Source: Gemmatimonadales bacterium UBA7835 (GTDB lineage: Bacteria; Gemmatimonadota; Gemmatimonadetes; Longimicrobiales; Gaopeijiaceae). From it: a stretch of 7,075 nt of DNA. Shown here one piece after another: positions 1 to 6,141 of this stretch. Positions within the stretch are counted from its first letter, which is position 1; the number at the start of each line of letters is the position of its first letter. The DNA lies in assembly GCA_002500925.1 (NCBI GenBank), contig DLTN01000080.1, forward strand, positions 4,552 to 11,626, in the 5' to 3' direction. The notes below the pieces were generated by a model. That model had not been told where the DNA came from and searched no databases. It saw only the letters and a list, made by a program, of their open reading frames with translations. The translations under genes were made by a program, and so were the position numbers.

Positions 1-27
1 AAACTGATGCCATTAGAGACGCTCACC

Positions 28-1191
28 CTAATGGTCGACTGGCTCCAGTCGGACTATGTCGCTTGGATTTCCGCGTCTGTCCTCTATGGCGAGATATATA
101 AAACCGTCAGGGCCCTGCCGGACATCACGCACTCGGCCAAGACGCTGAACGAGGTTCTCCACGCCGGTCACTACATCACCATCGAGGCTGATGCGGACAA
201 GGATCTCACCCGTTAATCCACCAGCGAATAAATCTCCCCTCCAAGCCGGGAATCGGTCACCATCGTACATCATCAACCCAGATGTACCTATTGATGGAAC
301 CCAAATGTGTCGGGGGTTCTCCCACCCCTCTCGCATGGTACCAGCATGGATCGCTGACCCGGAGCCGTAATTCACTCCGTATCCCACTACCGGCCAGCCA
401 TAGTTGGCGCCTTCCAGAACTAGATTGACCTCATCACCACCCTGAGGACCGTGCTCAGTCAGCCACAGATTGCCAGTAGCCTCGTCAAAGATCATTCCCT
501 GAGGATTGCGGTGCCCGTAGCTATAGACACTGGGCTCCACTTCCCCTTGTCCTATAAATGGATTGTCAGCCGGGACCGTACCATCTTCCATCAGCCGGTT
601 GATAGTCCCGTGATGGGTCGACGGGTCCTGCGCTGGATGGGCCTCCAGATCTCCACTGGGGCGGACCTGTCGATCTCCCACACTGAAGAAGATGTGGCCT
701 TCGCCATCGAACACGATACGGGAACCGTAGTGCCCACGACCCTGGGAGTCGGCCTCGAAAATTTCTTCCACATCATGGAGTGCGTCATCCTCAAAGCGAG
801 CTCGAATGATCGACGTGGTCGACTCGCTTCCTCCTTGAGGCTTTGAATAGGATATGTAAAGGATCCTGTTCGACACGAACTCTGGATGGGCAACCACATC
901 CAACAGCCCACCTTGACCGCGGACATAGATGTCCGGAAGGCCCTCTACGGGTGACTCTAGGAGTTTTCCGTCTCGCACGATCCGGAGCCGGCCAGGCCGC
1001 TCAGTGACCAGCATATCCCCGTTCGGAAGAAATGCCATGGCCCATGGATTCACTAGCCCCTCGACTACCGTAACGATCCTGTAGTCGTGCCATGCGGATC
1101 TCATGAAGTCTTCGGAATCTTGCGCAGCTATCGCCAAAGGAGTTGTCGCGATTGCGAAGAACAAAAAGACCGGCGTAAAACGTCGAAACAT
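28..1191 (-). CDS. Soluble PQQ-dependent aldose sugar dehydrogenase (YliI/Asd-like), exported
   Basis: Predicted to oxidise aldose sugars in the periplasm with pyrroloquinoline quinone as cofactor, passing electrons to the respiratory chain. The 387-residue protein begins with a Sec signal peptide (MFRRF, then a hydrophobic run to about residue 22, likely cleavage near AIA/AQ at 22-23). The rest reads as the six-bladed beta-propeller of the soluble glucose dehydrogenase/Asd family: NPWAMAFLPNGDMLVTER (48-65), RGQGGLLDV (91-99), GRGHYGSR (151-158) with the probable catalytic His154, YSYGHRNPQG (223-232) with the PQQ-contacting Arg228, TEHGPQGGDEVN (245-256) and GANYGWP (261-267). Length suits the family. 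The ATG at 1191 is chosen over an in-frame upstream start at 1284 because AGGAGA lies 7 nt before it and the signal peptide starts exactly there. Family membership is clear; the exact sugar is not visible. No PQQ synthesis gene is in the window, so the cofactor's origin is unknown. Confidence 0.93.
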   Translation of the reverse strand: MFRRFTPVFLFFAIATTPLAIAAQDSEDFMRSAWHDYRIVTVVEGLVNPWAMAFLPNGDMLVTERPGRLRIVRDGKLLESPVEGLPDIYVRGQGGLLDVVAHPEFVSNRILYISYSKPQGGSESTTSIIRARFEDDALHDVEEIFEADSQGRGHYGSRIVFDGEGHIFFSVGDRQVRPSGDLEAHPAQDPSTHHGTINRLMEDGTVPADNPFIGQGEVEPSVYSYGHRNPQGMIFDEATGNLWLTEHGPQGGDEVNLVLEGANYGWPVVGYGVNYGSGSAIHAGTMREGWENPRHIWVPSIGTSGLMMYDGDRFPAWRGDLFAGGLTGEILVRISLDGDVVTGVENLVQRLGRVRDVRQGPDGFIYLAIEDRRGNPSDIVRLEPVDH

Positions 1192-1198
1192 CTCAATT

Positions 1199-1204
1199 TC
1201 TCCT
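1199..1204 (-). promoter_or_regulatory. Ribosome binding site of the sugar dehydrogenase
   Basis: AGGAGA on the minus strand, 7 nt before the ATG at 1191. It decides the start: the longer frame beginning at 1284 has no comparable site and would add 31 non-conserved residues before the signal peptide. Confidence 0.75.
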
Positions 1205-1235
1205 GAACTGCTGCAGAAGGCGTATGCCTCCAGGA
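1201..1235 (-). promoter_or_regulatory. Possible leader hairpin covering the sugar dehydrogenase ribosome site
   Basis: In the minus-strand transcript TCCTG (1235-1231) can pair perfectly with CAGGA (1205-1201), which contains most of the Shine-Dalgarno sequence. Nested inside is a second small hairpin, AGGC-ATAC-GCCT (1229-1218). The arms are short (5 and 4 bp), so this may be chance. I see no match to a known riboswitch class. Confidence 0.25.
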
Positions 1236-1432
1236 CTGTCGAATGGCGAGACGGACACCCCTGACTGCAAGAAGGTTCCCTCAACCCACCGAGGTATGGA
1301 AGCTAGTCTACGCGACAGGTTAAGTGGACTACAAAGATCCGGCTATGGGGATAAACACGTAGCGAGAGACCCTCAACACCTCGGGATAAACAAATTAACT
1401 GAGCGCCACCAGCAAGCACCGATCAAGCCGGG

Positions 1433-1462
1433 TTGAGCGGATGAAGCAGTACCCGATATCAT
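1433..1462 (+). promoter_or_regulatory. Candidate sigma70-type promoter for the M20 gene
   Basis: TTGAGC (1433-1438, four of six consensus matches) and TATCAT (1457-1462, five of six) are separated by 18 nt. Transcription would begin near 1469, giving a leader of about 60 nt before the GTG at 1530. This also argues against using the GTG at 1467 as the start, since it would lie at or before the transcript end. Spacing and matches are reasonable but unproven. Confidence 0.35.
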
Positions 1463-1529
1463 TTCAGTGTACATCAGCCACTCTCGCGCTTGGCGCGCCA
1501 CATCCTCTTCCCCATCTCGATCGTACCTA

Positions 1530-2789
1530 GTGAACCATTTAGCAGAAGAGGCCGCCGCCGCTGTCGACATGAGTTTCCTGCTCGACACTGCGCGCGCCCT
1601 CATTCGTATCCCCAGTTGGGCAGGTAACGAGTCTGATGCTCAGCACGCAGTAGCCAGTATCATGGCCGACATAGGACTCCAGACAGACGTATGGCACCTC
1701 GATCTCCCTGCTCTAAAAAGCCATCCGGCGGCGTCTTGGGAAATCGATCGGGATGAAGCTCTGGGAGTCACGGGTAGCCTAACAGGTAGCGCCAGCGGAC
1801 GCTCGCTCGTCCTTAACGGACACGTAGATGTCGTGCCGCCCGGCGACATATCCCTATGGACGCATCCCCCGCTCGATCCGGTCGTTAGGGAGGGACGCCT
1901 TTACGGACGAGGCTCTCTCGACATGAAGGGTCAGATCGCCGCCGGTCTTGCCGCGCTAAAGGCAGTATCAGACGCCGGCATAAACCTGATTGGATCAGTG
2001 CGCTTCCAGAGTGTCATCGCAGAAGAAGATGGAGGCCTAGGCACACTCGCAGCTATTCTTCGGGAGGGCGAGACAGACGGCGCCATCGTGCTGGAGCCAA
2101 CAAATTTGACAGTCGCGCCGGTACAGGCTGGCTGTATCAACTTCAGAATTCACGTGCCCGGGCGAGCCGCTCACGGTGCTGTTCGTGACGAAGGCGTGAG
2201 TGCATTTAAAAACGCTTTCGGACTGTACCGCGCGATTGAGCAGCTAGAAACCTCGCGCAACCTAAACCGAGACCCAGATCCGCTCTTTGCCGACTACACG
2301 ATCCCCTTTCCCATCAGTATAGGAACGATGAGTGGCGGGGACTGGGCTTCGTCGGTTCCGGACAACATGTCGATGGAAGGGCGTATGGGTATTCACCCAG
2401 ACGAATCACTAGAGCATGCAAGAGCTGAGTTCGAGGCGGCCATAGAAGAGGCCGCACAAGCAAATCCTTTCCTGTGCGAGCACCCTCCTGTAGTAGAGTG
2501 GTGGGGAGGGCGCTTCTTCCCCACACGAACCGATACAAACGACTTACTCATCCAGCATCTCTGCGAGTCCGTCGAGCGAGAGCCGGGACATGTTGCCGCC
2601 ATCAGAGGTGTCACTTTCGGCGCAGACGCTGGACTCTTCAAACGGCTGCTTGATAAGCCCGTAGCCTTGTTTGGCGCGGGCGACATACGCAGGGCGCACC
2701 GACCGGACGAATGGGTCGAAGTCAATCAACTCGAGTCCATGGCTCGCATTCTCTCTAGAGTGATAGTCCATTTCTGCGAAGCCTACTGA
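1530..2789 (+). CDS. M20-family metallohydrolase (ArgE/DapE-type deacylase)
   Basis: A di-zinc, cytoplasmic hydrolase of amide or peptide bonds, of the group holding acetylornithine deacetylase, succinyl-diaminopimelate desuccinylase and the YodQ-type deformylases. Counted from the GTG at 1530 (419 aa), the full ligand set is visible: GHVDVVP with metal His98 and catalytic-loop Asp100; RGSLDMKG with bridging Asp131; AEEDGG with general-base Glu165 and metal Glu166; VLEPT with metal Glu189; AAHG with His215 of the lid domain; and AHRPDEW with metal His390. The enzyme should be active. The start is uncertain: GTG 1467, GTG 1530 and ATG 1569 are all in frame and none has a good ribosome site. 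I chose 1530 because the helix LAEEAAAAVD before MSFLLDTARALIRIPS looks protein-like, while the 21 residues before it do not. Substrate cannot be read from sequence: no arginine or lysine synthesis gene is nearby, so ArgE or DapE should not be assigned. No signal peptide is seen. Its end converges on the next gene. Confidence 0.92.
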   Translation: MNHLAEEAAAAVDMSFLLDTARALIRIPSWAGNESDAQHAVASIMADIGLQTDVWHLDLPALKSHPAASWEIDRDEALGVTGSLTGSASGRSLVLNGHVDVVPPGDISLWTHPPLDPVVREGRLYGRGSLDMKGQIAAGLAALKAVSDAGINLIGSVRFQSVIAEEDGGLGTLAAILREGETDGAIVLEPTNLTVAPVQAGCINFRIHVPGRAAHGAVRDEGVSAFKNAFGLYRAIEQLETSRNLNRDPDPLFADYTIPFPISIGTMSGGDWASSVPDNMSMEGRMGIHPDESLEHARAEFEAAIEEAAQANPFLCEHPPVVEWWGGRFFPTRTDTNDLLIQHLCESVEREPGHVAAIRGVTFGADAGLFKRLLDKPVALFGAGDIRRAHRPDEWVEVNQLESMARILSRVIVHFCEAY

Positions 2790-2796
2790 ACCGAAC

Positions 2797-3411
2797 CTAG
2801 CCTCGGGACATAGCTCGTCCCTGGGCTGCCCCGTCAAACGCGTATACCACCGCCGAGTACACCGAAATGGCAGCGGTAATTAGCATAAGCGGAAACAGTC
2901 CAAACGCGGGTAAACTGAGCGCCGCCCAAGTGACCACCCCAAACATCAACAAACTCGAGATACGCCCGTGGTTACGGTGCACAACTCGAAGCGGCCCATA
3001 ACGAACGCGAAGCATCGTCACCCCAACCAACAAGACTAGATCTCGACCAAACACGACAATCAGAAACCATAAGGGGAGAGTCGTGAACGCCGGCCCAATG
3101 ATCAGAGTAAAAAAACAGACCAGAACTATTTGGACCAACTTATCCGATACCGCATCAACCACCGCACCCAACTGCGATACGAGGCCAAAACGACGCGCAA
3201 CCCAACCGTCCAAAAGGTCAGTCACCCCCATCAGCACGATCAGACCAACCGTAAGCGCTCTCTGAGTAGAGTAGTCCGCACCGGCCCTCGCCAACTCATG
3301 AGCGGTAATCCCGGCCTGCAGGAAGAACGGGACGAGCACAAAGACCCGAGCACCGGTCAAAATCCAGAGGATGACTCGAAGCATAAAATTGGTCGAATTC
3401 AGATTGATCAC
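2797..3411 (-). CDS. CDP-alcohol phosphatidyltransferase (PgsA/cardiolipin synthase-like)
   Basis: An integral membrane enzyme of phospholipid synthesis that transfers a phosphatidyl group from a CDP-lipid to an alcohol. The 204-residue protein carries the complete family signature D-x2-DG-x2-AR-x8-G-x3-D-x3-D as Asp65, Asp68-Gly69, Ala72-Arg73, Gly82, Asp86 and Asp90. All four metal-binding aspartates are present, so it should be catalytic. Hydrophobic segments at about 11-31, 52-64, 92-109, 112-133, 151-169 and 172-191 fit the usual six helices. GRDLVLLVG (122-130) resembles phosphatidylglycerophosphate synthases and the related single-domain cardiolipin synthases; the acceptor cannot be settled by eye. 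The GTG start at 3411 is favoured over ATG 3382-3384 because GAAGGTGA stands just upstream and none precedes the ATG. The gene lies 136 bp downstream of the photolyase on the same strand and may be read from it or from its own promoter. Confidence 0.92.
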   Translation of the reverse strand: MINLNSTNFMLRVILWILTGARVFVLVPFFLQAGITAHELARAGADYSTQRALTVGLIVLMGVTDLLDGWVARRFGLVSQLGAVVDAVSDKLVQIVLVCFFTLIIGPAFTTLPLWFLIVVFGRDLVLLVGVTMLRVRYGPLRVVHRNHGRISSLLMFGVVTWAALSLPAFGLFPLMLITAAISVYSAVVYAFDGAAQGRAMSRG

Positions 3412-3414
3412 TCT

Positions 3415-3422
3415 TCACCTTC
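3415..3422 (-). promoter_or_regulatory. Ribosome binding site deciding a GTG start
   Basis: GAAGGTGA on the minus strand, directly before GTG 3411 (GG to GTG spacing about 6 nt). It supports GTG rather than the ATG nine codons further in. Confidence 0.55.
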
Positions 3423-3485
3423 ATAATCGCGATCACTGGTGAAGTGAGCCACCCAAGCCCCGCAGGCTAGTCCGGAACTGGGACG

Positions 3486-3533
3486 TCCTCGAAGAGGAGC
3501 GAACCAATCTGACATCCTCATCCCTGGAGCTCC
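3486..3533 (-). other. Small hairpins in the photolyase to phosphatidyltransferase gap
   Basis: The 136-bp gap holds a perfect 5-bp inverted repeat, TCCTC-GAA-GAGGA (3486-3498), flanked by the 8-bp palindromes GGACGTCC (3481-3488) and GGAGCTCC (3526-3533). No run of T follows on the minus strand, so I do not call an intrinsic terminator. They could be a processing site or operator, or chance. Confidence 0.25.
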
Positions 3534-3547
3534 GCACACCAACCCAT

Positions 3548-5038
3548 TTATAAGAGCTTAACCTGTTCACCCCATCGGCTCAGGTAGTCTGTGAGCTTGA
3601 CCTTTCTCCGCGTGGAATCAGAGGTCATAGATCTGACCTTTCCGAATACCGGGCGCTCCGGCCATCCACGATCAAAGCGGCCCATTACCCACATGATTCC
3701 GGACCAAGAGTTTGGATCTCGCCCGTCAAGAGCATACCGGTTATTGAGCTCGATCATGGTGTCGAGCGCCTCTCGTGGATGGGCCGACCACTCTAGAATC
3801 TTCTTACCCCAGAGCATCCGGAGGTAATTGTGAAGAGTACCTTCCTCGACCAGCTGGCGCTGCGCAGCGTTCCAAATCTCATCATGTGTAGCGGCGGCTT
3901 CGAACTCCTCGTGACTATAGAGCCAAGGTCGACGATCTGTGCTGTGATGCTCGAGCGTTTCTAGTGCCCATGAAGGCAAACTCTCATAGGACTGATAATC
4001 CTCTTCGTAGTGACAGTACCCGTGACCGAGCTCGCGCCAAGTGACGAGCTGGTCTATAAAAGCCTCTGTCGAGTTACTCATCGACCACCAACCCTGCCTC
4101 CTTCCGTCGTTCGGTGGCGTGATACGTGACTGAGTCCACCCCTCGGCCTCAGTCAACGATTGGAATACCTCATGTACTGAGATGTGCCCGTAATGCAGCG
4201 CAGAGGAAAGCCCACTCGTTCCAGACAAGTCTGGATGGTTCCTATCGTCGACGTACCGCGACAACCCTCCGTCCACGAATGCGCTGAAGCGTTTCCGTGC
4301 CTCTGTTTCTCCCCCAATCGACGCTACCGCAGAGACACTCCTATCGATCGGTATGGCATCAAGCCCGACTAACACGCTTCTTCCCTGGGCATTCTCTTCG
4401 AAGCGTGCCATCGGCCATCTGTCTACTAACGCTTCAGGAAGCCCTTCCAACCCTTTAAGCGGCTTGGTCGAGAGAGACTCGCTGTCCGGCATGGACCCGA
4501 GATGGTCTGGGAGTTCCTTCTGCAGATATCGACGAAAGTGATATGCTGCCGAAAACGTTCGCCCCGGCGCAGCCAAAGGCAATAAGCCTACACTGTCGAC
4601 CGCCTCTAAACGGCAGTTTACGGCACGCTTACCAGCTTCCAGCAGACGGGACTGGAAGAAAACCGGTGACTGATCAGTAATTACGCAACCAGCCCGCTGC
4701 GAAAGTGACGACAAAAGCCCTCGTCCATCACCTGGCTGTGACTCGACGTACGGGTAATACGTGACCGATGAATGCGCTAAGCGATGAGCGCTGTCGGCCA
4801 TCCCATCAATGATAGACTGGTGGTGGCGATCACTCGCCCAACGGTACCCGGCCCGGAGCGGCTCGAAAATGACTAACGGCACCCCCAGCTCAAGCGCCCA
4901 TTCCACAGCTCGGTCTAGAGCGTAATTCCACGAGAGCCGCCTGGTCGCCGTCATCCAGTAAAGCACGAAATCGGCGCCCAACTGCGGGGGCTCATCCCGA
5001 AGGACGTACAGGCGAAGGTCAGGGATCTTAGAGTTCAC
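3548..5038 (-). CDS. Class II deoxyribodipyrimidine photolyase (CPD photolyase)
   Basis: A flavoprotein that splits UV-induced cyclobutane pyrimidine dimers with blue or near-UV light. The 496-residue protein has an N-terminal antenna domain opening with FVLYWM (24-29) and a C-terminal FAD domain. Class II hallmarks are WNAAQ (389-393), YLRMLWGKKILEW (405-417), LNNRYALDGRDPNSW (431-445), GIMW (447-450) and RGWPERPVFGKVR (457-469). Trp389, Trp410 and Trp417 have the same 21- and 28-residue spacing as the electron-transfer tryptophans Trp360, Trp381 and Trp388 that I recall for the Methanosarcina mazei enzyme, and Asn432 fits its flavin-facing Asn403. The electron path therefore looks intact. 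Length is normal. The start is GTG 5038; a stop lies four codons upstream in frame, so the frame cannot be extended. That GTG has no close ribosome site of its own, but the stop of a short possible leader frame overlaps it (GTGA). Class is certain; the antenna chromophore is not visible. Confidence 0.95.
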   Translation of the reverse strand: MNSKIPDLRLYVLRDEPPQLGADFVLYWMTATRRLSWNYALDRAVEWALELGVPLVIFEPLRAGYRWASDRHHQSIIDGMADSAHRLAHSSVTYYPYVESQPGDGRGLLSSLSQRAGCVITDQSPVFFQSRLLEAGKRAVNCRLEAVDSVGLLPLAAPGRTFSAAYHFRRYLQKELPDHLGSMPDSESLSTKPLKGLEGLPEALVDRWPMARFEENAQGRSVLVGLDAIPIDRSVSAVASIGGETEARKRFSAFVDGGLSRYVDDRNHPDLSGTSGLSSALHYGHISVHEVFQSLTEAEGWTQSRITPPNDGRRQGWWSMSNSTEAFIDQLVTWRELGHGYCHYEEDYQSYESLPSWALETLEHHSTDRRPWLYSHEEFEAAATHDEIWNAAQRQLVEEGTLHNYLRMLWGKKILEWSAHPREALDTMIELNNRYALDGRDPNSWSGIMWVMGRFDRGWPERPVFGKVRSMTSDSTRRKVKLTDYLSRWGEQVKLL

Positions 5039-5064
5039 GTCGGAGCACTACCCCACTCGATCAC
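5035..5064 (-). CDS. Possible 9-codon leader peptide coupled to the photolyase
   Basis: A frame of GTG plus eight codons (M-I-E-W-G-S-A-P-T) and TGA sits directly before the photolyase. A perfect AGGAGG (5079-5074) stands 9 nt before its GTG, whereas the photolyase GTG has no such site. Its TGA shares two bases with the photolyase GTG (GTGA), the arrangement typical of translational coupling. The frame is too short to judge by composition, so this rests on position only. An alternative is that AGGAGG is not used, or that the photolyase start is served by unusual initiation. Confidence 0.3.
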   Translation of the reverse strand: MIEWGSAPT

Positions 5065-5073
5065 TACAGTGTT

Positions 5074-5079
5074 CCTCCT
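5074..5079 (-). promoter_or_regulatory. Perfect AGGAGG ribosome site upstream of the photolyase
   Basis: AGGAGG on the minus strand, 35 nt from the photolyase GTG, too far to serve it directly. It is correctly spaced (9 nt) for the short leader frame starting at 5064. Confidence 0.45.
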
Positions 5080-5181
5080 GCACTTTATATAGCCAAGCAC
5101 TTCACTAATTCATAACCAACAGCAATGGCACGCTTGACCCGGAGCCACTGGGCAAGTCGGTTGCCATATCCAACACCTCGC

Positions 5182-5186
5182 AGGAG
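5182..5186 (+). promoter_or_regulatory. Ribosome binding site of the short-chain dehydrogenase
   Basis: AGGAG, 7 nt before ATG 5194. It fixes the start there instead of the in-frame ATG at 5125, which lacks a site and would hide the signal peptide. Confidence 0.75.
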
Positions 5187-5193
5187 CTACCCC

Positions 5194-6093
5194 ATGCCCT
5201 TCGCAATTCGAACAACGATTGTTCTAGCATGTCTTCTCTACGCCCACGGCATGGCTACTACAAGCGCGGCAGCTCAAGCACACGCTTCTCCGCTTCAAGG
5301 GCAGCAGGTCATTCTCGTAACCGGATCCACCAGTGGGCTCGGGAGAGAAGTCGCCCTCAGGATGGGGGCGCAAGGAGCCCACGTCATCGTGCACGGTCGC
5401 GATGAAGCGCGGGGCCTAGCCGTCGTCGAGCAGATTAATTCCGGGGCCGGCTCTGCGCGCTTTTATTCAGCGGACTTCGCATCCTTCGACAACGTTCGGT
5501 CCTTGGCTGCGTCCATACTCCGAGACTATGACCGATTAGACTTCCTTGTGAACAACGCGGGCTTCGGTTCGGCACCTGACGAGCGCTGGGTAAGCGAGGA
5601 CGGGCACGAGTTCCGATTTCAGGTCAACTATCTCGCCCCATTCCTTTTAACAACGCTCTTGAAAGAGCGCATTATCTCAAGCGCTCCCTCGCGAATCGTC
5701 AACGTCTCATCGCTGGCGCAGTCCCCAATCGATTGGGAGGACGTCATGATTGAGAATAATTTCAGTGGTGGCCGGGCATACGGGCAAAGCAAACTCGCTC
5801 AGATTGGGCACACATTCGACCTACATGAGGAACTCAGTGAGTTGGGAGTTCTATCGAACTCTCTTCATCCAGCGACCTATATGCCTACCGGTATGGTGCA
5901 GAGGCTCGGGGTCACTCCGCGCGCCACCATCGCCGAAGGTGCCGATGCAGTCATGAACCTCATCATGGGAGATGTCGAAGGCGGCCAATTCTTCAACCAG
6001 ATGACACCCCGGCGCGCCCACCCGCAAGCTTACGATCCCGAGTCTCGCAAACGCCTAAGAGTCCTAAGTGCCCAGCTTACCCAGGGCCGATGA
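5194..6093 (+). CDS. Short-chain dehydrogenase/reductase with N-terminal signal peptide
   Basis: An NAD(P)-dependent oxidoreductase of the classical SDR fold, closest by eye to the retinol dehydrogenase/WWOX-like group. In the 299-residue protein the Rossmann motif TGSTSGLG (43-50), NNAG (120-123), the structural Asn145, catalytic Ser172/173 in VNVSS, and YGQSK (Tyr196, Lys200) are all intact. The oddity is the first 30 residues: a basic n-region (MPFAIR), a hydrophobic core (about 7-23) and AAAQA, a good signal-peptidase I site near 27-29. That predicts export, though NAD(P)H is not normally available in the periplasm. The tail may instead be an uncleaved membrane anchor. VLAC at 10-13 looks like a lipobox but sits too near the N-terminus. 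ATG 5194 is well supported by AGGAG. The gene is divergent from the photolyase and convergent with the next gene (48 bp apart). The substrate cannot be inferred. Confidence 0.93.
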   Translation: MPFAIRTTIVLACLLYAHGMATTSAAAQAHASPLQGQQVILVTGSTSGLGREVALRMGAQGAHVIVHGRDEARGLAVVEQINSGAGSARFYSADFASFDNVRSLAASILRDYDRLDFLVNNAGFGSAPDERWVSEDGHEFRFQVNYLAPFLLTTLLKERIISSAPSRIVNVSSLAQSPIDWEDVMIENNFSGGRAYGQSKLAQIGHTFDLHEELSELGVLSNSLHPATYMPTGMVQRLGVTPRATIAEGADAVMNLIMGDVEGGQFFNQMTPRRAHPQAYDPESRKRLRVLSAQLTQGR

Positions 6094-6141
6094 GTTACTG
6101 AGGAGCTCTATACCAACCGGCTTTGTCGGGCGATCCACTGC

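Larger units (their letters stand above)
1192..1529. other. Divergent gene-free region between sugar dehydrogenase and M20 hydrolase
   Basis: About 340 bp between the two divergent starts. It must hold promoters for both genes. Open frames here (for example 1224-1436 on the plus strand) lack a ribosome site and give no recognisable protein. On the minus strand a weak pair TTGTAG/TAGACT with an 18-nt spacer lies around 1308-1337 and could serve the sugar dehydrogenase, but it matches the consensus poorly. The plus-strand candidate is listed separately. I see no tRNA, terminator or long repeat. Confidence 0.5.
5039..5193. promoter_or_regulatory. Divergent promoter region, photolyase and short-chain dehydrogenase
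   Basis: The only AT-rich block is TTTATATA (5084-5091), whose TATATA core could act as a -10 element in either direction; no convincing -35 is seen on either side. CACT occurs six times on the plus strand between 5046 and 5106, the first three exactly 8 bp apart (5046, 5054, 5062), and CACT-AC-AGTG (5062-5071) forms a small inverted repeat. These could be binding sites for a regulator of one or both genes, but the motif is only 4 bp. Confidence 0.4.

Noticed and set aside
7..216. 69-codon plus-strand open frame at the left edge
   Set aside because: It lies antisense to the conserved C-terminal end of the sugar dehydrogenase, has no ribosome site in view and resembles no protein I know.
451..926. 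Open frames of 131 codons (+) and 111 codons (-) inside the sugar dehydrogenase
   Set aside because: Both are other-frame readings of conserved propeller sequence containing the PQQ-binding motifs; no independent support.
1224..1436. 70-codon plus-strand open frame in the divergent gap
   Set aside because: No ribosome site, no recognisable sequence, and it overlaps the expected promoter region.
2791..2806. CCGA/TCGG inverted repeat at the convergent junction
   Set aside because: A 4-bp stem with an 8-nt loop and no T run; too weak for a terminator.
3083..3426. Plus-strand open frames opposite the phosphatidyltransferase
   Set aside because: They are antisense to a gene with a perfect catalytic signature; their composition (Thr/Arg/His rich) is that of a reversed membrane protein.
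5125..5193. Upstream in-frame start for the short-chain dehydrogenase at 5125
   Set aside because: No Shine-Dalgarno, and the extra 23 residues would sit before a clear signal peptide, while ATG 5194 has AGGAG at 7 nt.
5221..5232. Lipobox-like VLAC in the dehydrogenase signal peptide
   Set aside because: The cysteine is residue 13, leaving too short a hydrophobic stretch before it, and a normal AxA site follows later.
6094..6141. Terminator between the dehydrogenase and the right-edge gene
   Set aside because: Only a 3-bp CCG/CGG pairing and a GAGCTC palindrome are seen, with no T run on either strand.
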